Of a stretch of DNA of 64,000 bases, positions 50,060-58,674 are shown piece after piece (within the stretch, counting starts at the first letter, position 1; each line of letters starts with the position of its first letter). The translations under genes and the position numbers were made by a program. The DNA comes from Desulfovibrio sp. ZJ209 (GTDB lineage: Bacteria > Desulfobacterota > Desulfovibrionia > Desulfovibrionales > Desulfovibrionaceae). The DNA lies in the NCBI RefSeq assembly GCF_011039135.1, contig NZ_JAAKEJ010000002.1, positions 186,001 through 250,000 on the forward strand. Reading direction: 5' to 3'. A model generated the notes under the pieces. That model was not told where the DNA came from, made no database searches, and was given only the letters and a program-made list of their open reading frames with translations.

Positions 50060-51325
50060 ATGACCCGCAAAGACCGCACCGAAGGCATCTACAGCCGCCG
50101 CGAGGTGCTCGACGAGAGCGAGCGCCGCCAGTACTGCCTCATCCAGTTGAAGGACCTTCTCTCCTACGCCTACCGCTATTCCGAAGATGTCAAGAAGCGC
50201 TTTGACCGCGCCCAGTTCAATGTCGAGAAGTTCAAGACCCTTTCGGACATCAAGCATATCCCCATCCTGAAGAAGAAGGAGCTCATCTTCCTCCAGTCCA
50301 TGGGCCCGAGGCTCGGCGGCCTGCTCACCAAGGACATCGGCGAGCTCAAGCGCGTCTTCCTCTCGCCCGGCCCCATCTTCGACCCCGAAGACCGCGGCGA
50401 GGACTACTGGGGCTATACCGAGGCCTTCTATTCCGTGGGCTTCCGCCCGGGCGACGCGGTGCAAAACACTTTCAACTACCAGCTCACGCCGGCGGGACTG
50501 ATGTTCGAGGAGCCCCTGCGCAACCTCGGCTGCGCGGTCATCCCGGCCGGCCCCACGGACGCGGGCACCCAGCTCGACATCATGCAGAAGCTGCGCGTCT
50601 GCGGCTATGTGGGCACGCCGAGCTTCCTCATGCACCTCGCGCAAAAGGCCGAGGAAAAGGGCCTCAACCTGCGCAAGGATCTCTTCCTCGAGGTGGCCTT
50701 CGTCACCGGCGAGCGGCTTTCCGAAAAAATGCGCTCGCAGATGGAGAAAAAGTACGACCTCATCATGCGCCAGGGCTACGGCACGGCGGACGTGGGCTGC
50801 ATCGGCTACGAGTGCTTCCACAAGACGGGCCTGCACATCGCCAACCGCTGCTATGTGGAGATCTGCCACCCGGATACGGGCATCCCTCTCAAGGACGGCG
50901 AGGTGGGCGAGATCGTGGTCACGGCCTTCAACAAGACCTATCCGCTCATCCGGCTGGCCACGGGCGACCTCTCCTATATCGACCGCGGCCCCTGCGCCTG
51001 CGGCCGCACGAGCCCGCGCCTCGGCAGCATCGTGGGCCGCGTGGACACCACGGCGCGCATCATGGGCATGTTCGTCTACCCGCACCAGGTGGAGCAGGTC
51101 ATGAGCCGCTTCGAGGAGATCAAGCGCTGGCAGATCGAGGTCACCAACCCCGGCGGCATCGACGAGATGACGCTCTTCATCGAGACGAGCGGCTTCAAGC
51201 GCGGCGAGGAGCTGCTGCACCAGTTCCGCGAGAAGATCAAGCTGCGCCCCGAGCTCAAGATCTTAGCACCCGGCAGCCTGCCGCCGCAGATCAGGCCCAT
51301 CGAGGACAAGCGCCACTGGGATTAA
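50060..51325 (+). CDS. Phenylacetate-CoA ligase (PaaK)-family AMP-forming ligase
   Basis: 421 residues, PaaK size (about 430). Adenylate-forming fold: EYW-like DYWGYTEAFYSVGFRPGDAV, LRVCGYVGTPSFLMHLAQKA, the motif RQGYGTADVGCIGYEC, and the C-terminal GRTSPRLGSIVGRVDTTARI with VYPHQVEQV. It should activate a carboxylic acid, probably aromatic, to its CoA thioester through an acyl-AMP. PaaK-like ligases in anaerobes can serve aryl-acetate oxidation; no other pathway gene is adjacent, so the substrate is open. The start has CAGGAGA upstream. Confidence 0.9.
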   Translation: MTRKDRTEGIYSRREVLDESERRQYCLIQLKDLLSYAYRYSEDVKKRFDRAQFNVEKFKTLSDIKHIPILKKKELIFLQSMGPRLGGLLTKDIGELKRVFLSPGPIFDPEDRGEDYWGYTEAFYSVGFRPGDAVQNTFNYQLTPAGLMFEEPLRNLGCAVIPAGPTDAGTQLDIMQKLRVCGYVGTPSFLMHLAQKAEEKGLNLRKDLFLEVAFVTGERLSEKMRSQMEKKYDLIMRQGYGTADVGCIGYECFHKTGLHIANRCYVEICHPDTGIPLKDGEVGEIVVTAFNKTYPLIRLATGDLSYIDRGPCACGRTSPRLGSIVGRVDTTARIMGMFVYPHQVEQVMSRFEEIKRWQIEVTNPGGIDEMTLFIETSGFKRGEELLHQFREKIKLRPELKILAPGSLPPQIRPIEDKRHWD

Positions 51326-51366
51326 ACCGCGCCCGGGCCCGGGCCCCTTTGCCCTCCGCCTGTGTC

Positions 51367-51430
51367 AAAACGCCGTTTTGCTGCGGTCATGTACGAGAAG
51401 AGTACACCCCCTCCACAACACGGCGTTTTT
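51367..51430. repeat. Long inverted repeat with a central GTAC hairpin, related to repeat module M4
   Basis: AAAACGCCG (51367-51375) is complementary to CGGCGTTTT (51421-51429). Between them lies GTACGAGAAGAGTACACCCCC, which resembles the M4 segment of the dispersed element. The outer arms end in TTTTT and may terminate the ligase transcript. A perfect 14-base GC palindrome lies at 51331-51344. Confidence 0.5.
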
Positions 51431-51529
51431 CCTTGGCGGAGAACAAAATTGCCGCGGGCCTGAACGCGGTTGCGAATCGAGCGCAAAATCGGGAAAAACG
51501 CGAACTTCGGGAAAGCCGGGGGAGAGAGC

Positions 51530-51904
51530 ATGAACAACGACATCACGCCTGTCATCGACTGGCTCAAGACGCGGCATGCGGCCATCATGGCCGACGAGGC
51601 CGAGGCGCTGGCCCGGCTCAAGGCCGGCGACACAAAAGGCTACAACGAAAAGATGCGCGCCAAGGCCGAGGCCGTGGCCGCGCTCGCCAAGGACGCGGCC
51701 CCGGTGCTCGCCGGCCTGCCGGAATCCTGGCGCGAGCCGGTCCTGCGCGGGCTCATGCGCTTTTCGCAAAGCGCGGCCATGGGCCTCAAGCTGGGCTCGG
51801 TGTTCTACATGTCGGCCCTGCTCTATCCCGATGACCACAAGCCCGGCGAGCCCGACAACCTCGGACTGTTCATCGAGGAGCTGGTGGCGGGGAAGCCCGC
51901 CTGA
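51530..51904 (+). CDS. Hypothetical helical protein
   Basis: 124 residues with GGGGGAGAG before the ATG. No family recognised. Probably all-helical and cytoplasmic: a helical pair (WLKTRHAAIMADEAEALARL, MRAKAEAVAALAKDAAPVLA) and a C-terminal part with GLMRFSQSAAMGLKLGSVFY. It precedes the RidA gene by 28 bases and is probably co-transcribed. Confidence 0.65.
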   Translation: MNNDITPVIDWLKTRHAAIMADEAEALARLKAGDTKGYNEKMRAKAEAVAALAKDAAPVLAGLPESWREPVLRGLMRFSQSAAMGLKLGSVFYMSALLYPDDHKPGEPDNLGLFIEELVAGKPA

Positions 51905-51932
51905 ACGCCGCGCCGGGAGTAAAGGAAACAGC

Positions 51933-52313
51933 ATGCCCATCACGAGATACGGAACGCCCGCCAAGCCCGGCGCCTTGCCCTTTGCCAAGGCCGTCAGCGC
52001 CGGCGGCTGGCTCTTCGTGAGCGGCCAGGTGCCGCGCGATGCCGAGGGCGAGATCGTCGAAGGCTCCATCACCGTGCAGACCACGGTGGCCCTCGAAAAT
52101 CTCAAGGCAGCTGTGGAAGCGGCCGGCTATTCGCTGCGCGACGTAGTGCGCGTGTCCGTCTGGCTGGACGACCCGCGCGACTTCGCGGGCTTCAACAAGG
52201 TCTATGCCCGCTATTTCGAGGCCGAGCACGCCCCGGCGCGCGTCTGTGTGCAGGCGCGGATGATGAGCGACATCCGCGTGGAAGTGGACTGCGTGGCCTA
52301 CAAGGAACCCTAG
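51933..52313 (+). CDS. RidA-family enamine/imine deaminase
   Basis: 126 residues, typical length. GGWLFVSGQVPRDAEGEIVE, TVALENLKAAVEAAGYSLRD and a C-terminal APARVCVQARMMSDIRVEVD segment; the Arg that binds the substrate carboxylate is expected in ARVCVQAR. RidA proteins hydrolyse reactive enamine/imine intermediates from PLP enzymes, although more distant members do other work. Convergent with the prophage late genes. Confidence 0.9.
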   Translation: MPITRYGTPAKPGALPFAKAVSAGGWLFVSGQVPRDAEGEIVEGSITVQTTVALENLKAAVEAAGYSLRDVVRVSVWLDDPRDFAGFNKVYARYFEAEHAPARVCVQARMMSDIRVEVDCVAYKEP

Positions 52314-52320
52314 GGCAACG

Positions 52321-52350
52321 GGGGCGGGGGCGCGCCGTTGCCCCCGCCCC
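52321..52350. terminator. GC-rich hairpin between ridA and the prophage genes
   Basis: GGGGCGGGGGC (52321-52331), 8-base loop, GCCCCCGCCCC (52340-52350): a perfect 11-bp stem followed by TTC on the plus strand. It could stop both converging transcripts. It marks the tight host-prophage junction in this window. Confidence 0.55.
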
Positions 52351-52376
52351 TTCAAATCATCCCGCAGCCCCTGTCC

Positions 52377-52952
52377 TCAGATACGCGGCCCCTGCACGCC
52401 GAGGCTGTAGAAATTGCGGCCCGTGCGGGCCGCGCCGTTGAGCAGGGTCGAGCGGATGCCGCCGAGATAGTCGGTCTCCGCCTTTTCCTTCAGGGCGCGG
52501 GCCTCCAGTTCCGAGGCCTGGGCCTGGTTGCGGTAGCCCCAGGCGCGCAGGTCCTGGTTATGCGCCGCGTCCTCCCCCTTTTGCCGCGCCGCCAGCGCGT
52601 CCAGCTCGCCGCGCTCCGCGGTGTCGAGCACGCGGTCGAGCGCCGCCCCTTCGTCCACGCGCGCCCCCGAGGCGCCGGCCTGCGCCCTCTGGGCGCCGAT
52701 GAGCCGGGCCGCCTCCTGCCGCTTTTTGGCCGCGTTTTCCGCGCCTTCGCGCCGCTCGGCCGCGGCCTCGCTTTCCGCCGCCTGAGCGTTCTGCTCGGAG
52801 ATGGCGGCCGAGCGCTGCGCGAGTTTTGCCTGGTACCGCGCCTGATCGCGCTGGGCCTGGGCCTGCCGGGCCGCGCCCACCACGCCGGCGGCTGTGCCTG
52901 TGAGCGCCATGGCGGCGCTGATGGCCGCGGCCGTTCCCGTGGCTATTGCCAT
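52377..52952 (-). CDS. Podovirus internal virion (core) protein, T7 gp14-like
   Basis: 191 residues from the ATG with AGGAGG upstream. A hydrophobic Ala/Gly-rich start (ATGTAAAISAAMALTGTAAG) is followed by a long Ala/Gln/Glu coiled coil (ARQAQAQRDQARYQAKLAQR) and a polar C-terminus, the pattern of gp14-type ejection proteins of T7- and BPP-1-like podoviruses. It is the last phage gene on this side; the gp15 and gp16 homologues that usually follow are absent. Confidence 0.7.
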   Translation of the reverse strand: MAIATGTAAAISAAMALTGTAAGVVGAARQAQAQRDQARYQAKLAQRSAAISEQNAQAAESEAAAERREGAENAAKKRQEAARLIGAQRAQAGASGARVDEGAALDRVLDTAERGELDALAARQKGEDAAHNQDLRAWGYRNQAQASELEARALKEKAETDYLGGIRSTLLNGAARTGRNFYSLGVQGPRI

Positions 52953-53470
52953 GCTGTGCCTCCTGCTTTTACGAGCCGCTTGTGCCAGATGGTCTCGGTG
53001 TGCGTGGCGCCGAGGCGGCGGTACAGCGCCCCGCAGGGCCTGGAGGCCGGCGAGCTGTACTGGGCGAGGGCGGCCCCCCGCGCCGCCACCGCGGCCTCGG
53101 CGCTGCGCAAAAGCGCCAGCGCGTTGAGCCCGCGCCGGGCCTGCGGCGCCAGATAGAGCGCGTCCAGCGCGGCCACGGTCTCGCCCTTCAAATGCGGGCA
53201 CGGCGCCAGCGTGAACACCGCATAACCCGCGAGGCGCCCCTCCCTGTCGCGCGCCGTGGTGATGCTGAGCATGCCCAGCCGCTCCAGCGCTGCATAGCGC
53301 TCCCCGTCCGGCGCATAGTCCGCGCCGCCGTGAAGCTCCGCCTCCACCTCGCGCCAGTGCGCGGCCGCGAGCTCCGCCGCCTCGCCGAGCACCCCCGCCC
53401 CTTCCTGCCGGAACACAAGACCCGGCGCCGCTTCGTCCTTCATGCCCATTCTCTCCCAGCCCCGCTTCAC
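52943..53470 (-). CDS. GNAT-family N-acetyltransferase in the phage late operon
   Basis: 175 residues. The GNAT core is seen as GRLAGYAVFTLAPCPHLKG, then ALDALYLAPQARRGLNALAL (acetyl-CoA-binding motif A, with RRGLN for the Q/RxxGxG/A loop) and a Leu/Arg-rich helix. The GTG at 53470 overlaps the upstream stop (GTGA); ATGs at 53449 and 53443 are alternatives. Phage-encoded GNATs next to tail genes may modify virion or host proteins; the target is unknown. Confidence 0.75.
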   Translation of the reverse strand: MKRGWERMGMKDEAAPGLVFRQEGAGVLGEAAELAAAHWREVEAELHGGADYAPDGERYAALERLGMLSITTARDREGRLAGYAVFTLAPCPHLKGETVAALDALYLAPQARRGLNALALLRSAEAAVAARGAALAQYSSPASRPCGALYRRLGATHTETIWHKRLVKAGGTAWQ

Positions 53471-55530
53471 TGTTCCGCAAAATCCACATCCAGCATGAGG
53501 GCCGTGAGCCTAAAGGGCAGCGGCCTGTCCTGCACGATCCACAGGCTCGCCGCGCCTTCCGGCGTCCCCCCGGGGAAGAACTCCACATCGCCCGAAAAGG
53601 GCTCCACCGGCGCGCCCCAGGCCTCGGGCAAAAAGGGCAGGTCGTGCAGATCCTCGCGCGTGGGGCCGTACTTGCCGCCCACGCTGCGAAAGAGCCGCAT
53701 GGCGCAGCGGCCAAAGGCGCGCATGCGCCCGAGGCTGCTCCCGTTCTGCATCTCGGCCTCCAGCGGCAGCGGCGACAGCGCGGACACATAGGCAAGCCCC
53801 GCCTGCACCACCCGCGCCGGATAGGGCAGCTCGATGGCGCCCTGCCGAACCACGCAGCCCTCCACCGGGCTCCCGTCGGCGAGCACCGCGAGCTCCCGGC
53901 CCTCGAGGTGGCCGAGGCCGGCCACCGTGGTTTCGGGCGTCTCGCGGCGCAGGGTGAGGCCGCAATCCACGAAGAAGGCCTCTTCCACGGGCGCGCTGTC
54001 GGGCCACTGGTCGGCCAGACGCTCGAGGAACCAGCGCTTCGTGCCCCCCGTCTCGCGCTCGACCACCAGAAAGAGCGTGTCGCCGCCCGCGCCCGGCACC
54101 GAGGCCACGGACCACACGTGGCCGTCGGTCATCTGGCGCGACCAGCCCCAGATGTCGTGCTCCTTCATATAGGTGAGGGCCAGCAAAAGGCCGTCATCGC
54201 GCACGGCCCAGATGGTGGAGCCGGGGCTCTGCTGGTAGGCCCACTGGCGCAAGGAATGGCCCTCGAAGAGATGCGGCGCGAGGATGGAGAGATCGTTGCC
54301 GGCGTAGCCGTCCTTTTCCAGCGAATAGAAGAGGTCGCGCACCCGGCTGCCGTGCCGCTGCACATGGAGGATTGAATTGCCGATGATGATGGGCGCAAGC
54401 CCGGCGCTCCCCCAGTAGGACTGGGCCGTAATGCTCACGTTGCTGGCCGTGATGGCGCCGCCGTCGCCGCCTGTCGCCTTGTATTCGCTCCCCGAGGTGC
54501 CGAGCAGAAGGTCGCCGAAGCTCGCCGCCCAGGTGATGGCGTCGATGGCGCCGGAGGCGATCTGGTATTCCACGGGGTCGTCGTCCTGGAGCGGGCGCGA
54601 CTTGCGGAAATTCTCGAAATCCCCGCTGCGCGACATATAGAAGGCCTGCGGCGCGCGCGGCGTGGACGCGAGCACCATGCGCTGCTGGTGGAAGGCCACC
54701 ACGGCCGGGTGGTTGCCGCCGGCGAAGGGCGCCCAGTCCTCCAGCGGTGTGTCGGCGGTGTCGGCCTCGTAGTTCTGGTCCGAGAAGCTGGTGCCCCGGG
54801 CCACGCCAATAAAACCGTAATAGCCCGCCTCCTCCCGGTAGACATTGTATTCCGCCGCGCCGGCCACGGCCTTCCAGGAGAGGGCGACGGCATTGCCCTG
54901 CACCCAGTCCGACGGGTGGCGCGCCCCCGTGACCGCCACGGCCGGCGACGGCAGGGACTGGCGGCCCGCCGCGTCCACGGCCGCCACCTTGTAGCGCAGG
55001 GTGAACGAGCCCGACGTGCCGGAAAAGCTGGCCGTGGGCGTGCCCGGCGCGGACAATGTGGTATTGAAGGCCACCTCTGCGAGGCTCCACGCGAAGGGAT
55101 GGCCGCCGGCCGGCGACGCGGCATCGCTGCGCACCACCTTGTGCAGCGGGTGCTTGGGGTGCGCGAGATAGACCACGTCGCCCACCTGTGCGTGGCTTAT
55201 GGCGTGCAGGTCGGCCGCGGCATAGGGCGTCGCGAGCGTGGGGAGGCCCGGCACGAGGCCGTCGGCGTCCGCTATCCGCAAGCTGCGCTCGCCGAAGACG
55301 AGCAGGAAGTTCTGGCCGGCCCCGGCGCTGAAACTGAAAGGCAGAAGCACCGAGGGGCCACCCAGCTCGGCGAGGAAGCGCGTGCCCGGCCGCCGCGCCG
55401 CGTCCCCATGCAGCCCGGGCAGCATGTTTTCGAGCGCCGCCAGCGAGTTGCGGTAGCGCGCGAGGTCATAGCGCGCGGAAAGCGTGGGCGCGATCTCGCC
55501 GCCGGTGAAGTTTTGCAGGGCTACGCGCAT
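53467..55530 (-). CDS. Tail tubular protein B-like (podovirus tail nozzle)
   Basis: 687 residues. The start VALQNFTGGEIAPTLSARYD, followed by ALENMLPGLHGDAARRPGTR, is the standard opening of gp12/TubB-type nozzle proteins (x-F-x-x-G-E-x-S-P-x-x-x-x-R-x-D). A fibronectin-like insert (FTLRYKVAAVDAAGRQSLPS, about 175-245) is followed by a long beta-propeller-like body (WAASFGDLLLGTSGSEYKAT, QSYWGSAGLAPIIIGNSILH). It would form the distal tail tube through which DNA passes. Confidence 0.85.
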   Translation of the reverse strand: MRVALQNFTGGEIAPTLSARYDLARYRNSLAALENMLPGLHGDAARRPGTRFLAELGGPSVLLPFSFSAGAGQNFLLVFGERSLRIADADGLVPGLPTLATPYAAADLHAISHAQVGDVVYLAHPKHPLHKVVRSDAASPAGGHPFAWSLAEVAFNTTLSAPGTPTASFSGTSGSFTLRYKVAAVDAAGRQSLPSPAVAVTGARHPSDWVQGNAVALSWKAVAGAAEYNVYREEAGYYGFIGVARGTSFSDQNYEADTADTPLEDWAPFAGGNHPAVVAFHQQRMVLASTPRAPQAFYMSRSGDFENFRKSRPLQDDDPVEYQIASGAIDAITWAASFGDLLLGTSGSEYKATGGDGGAITASNVSITAQSYWGSAGLAPIIIGNSILHVQRHGSRVRDLFYSLEKDGYAGNDLSILAPHLFEGHSLRQWAYQQSPGSTIWAVRDDGLLLALTYMKEHDIWGWSRQMTDGHVWSVASVPGAGGDTLFLVVERETGGTKRWFLERLADQWPDSAPVEEAFFVDCGLTLRRETPETTVAGLGHLEGRELAVLADGSPVEGCVVRQGAIELPYPARVVQAGLAYVSALSPLPLEAEMQNGSSLGRMRAFGRCAMRLFRSVGGKYGPTREDLHDLPFLPEAWGAPVEPFSGDVEFFPGGTPEGAASLWIVQDRPLPFRLTALMLDVDFAEQ

Positions 55531-57527
55531 GAGGGGGCCCCCTCCTCCACTGCCTCCGCGGGCGCCACCTCGTCAGGGAGCGCCGGCCACGGTGTCAGCT
55601 CCCCGCCGCCGTCCCATGGGGCGCCCTCTTGCGCGGGCAGGTCGCGCAGGGCTTGGCGATAGCTGATGACGGCCGCGCGCTGCTCTTCTGTGATCGGATA
55701 GTCCGGGGCCACGAGATAGTCCGTGGCGGCGAGCTTGGCGTCCCGCGCGGCCCGCAAAAGCTCGAAGCGCCCGGGCTCGGTCTCCGGGCTGCCGAGCCAG
55801 GCCGCGTGTTCTTCCGCTGCCCTGGCTTCGCGGATTTCCGTCCAGGCCGCCTCGGTAATCAGCCCCTCGGCCAGCTTGGCCGGGGCATCCTCCTCGCGCC
55901 AGACCGACCCCTGGCCGGTCCCGGGGTCGTAGAGGTTGACGGTGGCCGGCTCGGGAGCCACGCGAACCGCCATGCGCCGGGCCATGAAGCGCGCGGGCGC
56001 CGCGCCCGCGGCCTTCGCCGGGTCATGCCAGCGCACGCGCACCGCCCCCTGATGCCCGGCCCCGGCACGGGGATTTCCAGAGGAATAGTAGGCCCCGCCG
56101 CCCGCGCCGTAAAAAGTGGCGGGATTCGGATTGAAATGGCCGATGCCACCGCCGGGGCCGCCGCCCGGGGCTTCCGCCGTCCTGTCCGCGGCGAGGGCCT
56201 GCAGCACGGGGGCGGCATACGCATTGCTGAATCGCGGGGAGCGGCCACCGAACGAGGTAATGCCCCCGGCAGCCGGATAAGCACTCGTGTTTGACGCCAC
56301 TACGCCGGGGGAACCGGCGCCAATCGTCACGGCCGCGCTCTCCCCCTCCTCCAAATATACCAGAAAGGAGTCGAAAGCACCGGAAGCCCCTCCCACAACC
56401 TGCCGGATGGTTGCGGCTGTATTGGTGTACCCCCCAACGCCGCCGTTTATCAGCCACACCTCATACCACGACGCCACCGGCGCCGTGAAAGTGCCGCTCG
56501 CGGTGATCCACTGCTCGCTGTTGAGGAGAAGATGGCCGCCGAGCGCCGAAATGAGGCCGTCCTCGTCCACCATGGTGGTCACGCCGTCCGGCCGCATGAT
56601 GCCGGGCTGTTCCTCCGTGGCCTTGTCAGCGGTGAGCATGTCCGTTTCGCCGTTTTCGCCGGCCTCGAGATGCAGCCCCGCGCCCACGCGGACGGCGCCG
56701 CGCCGCTCGGCCGTGGGCGGCTCGATGGCGATTTTCTGCGCGTTCTCGGCCCAGTGGCGCGCGGAATAACGCGGGTTGCCCTCCGCGTCATAGTCCACGG
56801 GCGTGTCCGGGGCCTTCTCCGCCCACTGGCGGGCGGCCGTCACCGCCGCCTGCTGGTCCGTCCTGTTGGCGGCCACGATGGCGTTCACCTTGGCGAGCTC
56901 CGCCTCCATGAGCGTGTTGGCCGCCTCGGCCTGGGCGATGGCAACGTCGCGCGCGTCCCTGGCCTCGCCCGCGCAGATGCAGGCCGCCTCGCGCTCTTGC
57001 GTGGCGATGGCGGCGCTCCCGGCTGCCGACTGGGCGGAATCCGCCGCGGCGGTGGCATTGGCCTGGGCGCTTAAGGCAGAAGCGGCGGACGAGGTGCGCG
57101 CGTCGCGAATGTCGGCCAGGAGGGCCTCGGGGCCGGCCTCGTCCGTGGGCTCCACCACCACGGCCCGGGCGAGGCGTTCCAGCAATTGCTGGCGCTCGGC
57201 CGTGGCCACGTCCAGCGCGGTCTCGATGACCTCCGGGTCGAAGCGCGTGCCGGTGATGAGGTCCACCTCCTGCACGAAGGGCATGTCGCGCATGATGGCC
57301 AGCTTCCAGCCCTCGGGGAGCGGCGCGCCGTTGTGCAGATAGCGCACCGTGCCGCCGCCCTCGTCCAGCTCGGCCGTCCAGCCCTCGGCCCCGCTGGTGA
57401 CGCCCGCGGGCGAGGTGATGAGGACGGAAAGCTGGTCTTCCTCGAACACCTTGAAAAAGAAGGGAAATTCCACCGCCTGGCCATTGCCTGCATAGAGGGC
57501 GCGGCTCGCGCCGCGCGGCATGGTCAT
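55521..57527 (-). CDS. Tail fiber protein with C-terminal tail-assembly-like domain
   Basis: 668 residues. The N-terminus (NGQAVEFPFFFKVFEEDQLS, about 14-130) matches the T7-type fiber attachment domain. An Ala-rich coiled coil follows (SAASALSAQANATAAADSAQ, about 145-260), then a Gly-rich region (about 370-520, GAGSPGVVASN and GGGPGGGIGHFN) like receptor-binding tips. The last 100 residues (RDAKLAATDYLVAPDYPITE then YRQALRDLPAQ) resemble tail-fiber assembly/chaperone domains usually encoded by a separate gene. It lies between TubA and TubB and overlaps both by a few bases. Confidence 0.75.
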   Translation of the reverse strand: MTMPRGASRALYAGNGQAVEFPFFFKVFEEDQLSVLITSPAGVTSGAEGWTAELDEGGGTVRYLHNGAPLPEGWKLAIMRDMPFVQEVDLITGTRFDPEVIETALDVATAERQQLLERLARAVVVEPTDEAGPEALLADIRDARTSSAASALSAQANATAAADSAQSAAGSAAIATQEREAACICAGEARDARDVAIAQAEAANTLMEAELAKVNAIVAANRTDQQAAVTAARQWAEKAPDTPVDYDAEGNPRYSARHWAENAQKIAIEPPTAERRGAVRVGAGLHLEAGENGETDMLTADKATEEQPGIMRPDGVTTMVDEDGLISALGGHLLLNSEQWITASGTFTAPVASWYEVWLINGGVGGYTNTAATIRQVVGGASGAFDSFLVYLEEGESAAVTIGAGSPGVVASNTSAYPAAGGITSFGGRSPRFSNAYAAPVLQALAADRTAEAPGGGPGGGIGHFNPNPATFYGAGGGAYYSSGNPRAGAGHQGAVRVRWHDPAKAAGAAPARFMARRMAVRVAPEPATVNLYDPGTGQGSVWREEDAPAKLAEGLITEAAWTEIREARAAEEHAAWLGSPETEPGRFELLRAARDAKLAATDYLVAPDYPITEEQRAAVISYRQALRDLPAQEGAPWDGGGELTPWPALPDEVAPAEAVEEGAPSCA

Positions 57528-58126
57528 GCGACCTCCCGGCGGGCGGCGATCCAGGCGTCACCGGCGCGCGCCTTCCCGAGCTCTGCGGCGGCAGCTTCCC
57601 GGGCGCGCGGCAGGCTCTCGGCATAGAGCCTTTCGAGCTCGGCCACCTTCTGGCTGTTGTTCTTGAGCAGCGGCACGGCCACGAGCGAGGCCAGCCGGCG
57701 CGCCAGCGTGTGCGCGAAGAGGTCGTCAAAAAAGGCGCTCTGGCGCACGTCCGCCGTATAGAGCAAAAGCGCGCGCGAGGCGTCGGTCAGGAGGCAGGGC
57801 GCGCCGTCAGCGCCGTTTTGGGCGATGGTGAAGGGGCGCCTCCCGATGCCCTCGTGGCGCACCTCGTGGGCCTTGAGGCAGTCGCGCGGGAGCGCGTAGG
57901 CAAAACGGAACTCGGCCTCATAACCGGCCGGGAGCTGCTGGCGCCCGAGCCAGGCCCGGCGCTGGGCGAAACTCCACGGGAAGTCGCGCAACATCTGGCG
58001 GCGCGCCGAATCCCAGTAAAGGCGGCACTGGATGGCCTCGGGCGTGTTTTCGCGCTCGGAGGCCACGGTGCGCGCGCCCAGGAAGCCGAGGGCGTGGTTC
58101 CAGATGGAGATCTGGGTGATGGTCAT
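57524..58126 (-). CDS. Tail tubular protein A-like (podovirus tail adaptor)
   Basis: 200 residues. ISIWNHALGFLGARTVASER, then RLYWDSARRQMLRDFPWSFA, is the gp11/TubA signature (N-x-A-L-x-x-L-G ... LRxHPWxFA). It forms the ring connecting portal to nozzle. AAGGAG precedes the ATG. Its stop overlaps the fiber start (ATGA). Confidence 0.85.
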   Translation of the reverse strand: MTITQISIWNHALGFLGARTVASERENTPEAIQCRLYWDSARRQMLRDFPWSFAQRRAWLGRQQLPAGYEAEFRFAYALPRDCLKAHEVRHEGIGRRPFTIAQNGADGAPCLLTDASRALLLYTADVRQSAFFDDLFAHTLARRLASLVAVPLLKNNSQKVAELERLYAESLPRAREAAAAELGKARAGDAWIAARREVA

Positions 58127-58213
58127 GGAGCTCCTTTCCGCAGGCTGCGGATTTTGCGGGTTTCGGCGCCGGGGCGGGCTTGCGGCCGCGCCCCGGACGG
58201 GAAGGGGCGGCGC

Positions 58214-58648
58214 CTACTTTTTCTGGAGCGCCGGCTCCCAGGGCAGATCATCCTCGCGCATCAGGGCCGCGAAGATGCGGCCCTTGCCGATGGTCGTGCC
58301 CTCCTTGGGCACGGGCGTCAGCGTGAGCCGCAGGAAGGATTCGCGCACGCCCTGCGGCAAAAAGCGCGGCCCGAGGCGGGCGCCCAGGTTGAGGGCGTCC
58401 CCGGGCACCGTCCACGCGGCGCCGGGCACGGCCGCCCAGTCCGCCGCGTCGGCGGATGCGGCCTCCTCGAGCGCGAGGGCGAGGGTCGCCACCTCGGCGG
58501 GCTCAAAGGCCTCGGTGACGGAGATGCGCAGCGGCATGGGTTCCATGCGGCCCGGCAGCGTGAGCGCGGTGAGGGCCACGGGATCGCCCGTGACGACGCC
58601 GGTCAGCGGACCCTCGAAAAAGATGCAGGTGCGGTCGATGATCGCCAT
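58214..58648 (-). CDS. Capsid cement/decoration protein, Bbp16-like
   Basis: 144 residues from the ATG after AAGGAGG. Beta-rich, with IDRTCIFFEGPLTGVVTGDP near the start and LRLTLTPVPKEGTTIGKGRI near the end, fitting the Bbp16 family of capsid cement proteins of Bordetella phage BPP-1, in the expected place right after the major capsid gene. Family call by pattern and synteny. Confidence 0.65.
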   Translation of the reverse strand: MAIIDRTCIFFEGPLTGVVTGDPVALTALTLPGRMEPMPLRISVTEAFEPAEVATLALALEEAASADAADWAAVPGAAWTVPGDALNLGARLGPRFLPQGVRESFLRLTLTPVPKEGTTIGKGRIFAALMREDDLPWEPALQKK

Positions 58649-58674
58649 GATGCCTCCTTGGGCTTGGGGTGAAG

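Noticed and set aside
51530-52313. Assigning the small helical protein and RidA to the prophage
   Set aside because: They are on the opposite strand, behind a convergent hairpin, and RidA is an ordinary cellular family.
51326-52376. Prophage attachment site or tRNA gene at the left prophage boundary
   Set aside because: No tRNA-like sequence was seen, and without the right end no direct repeat can be recognised.
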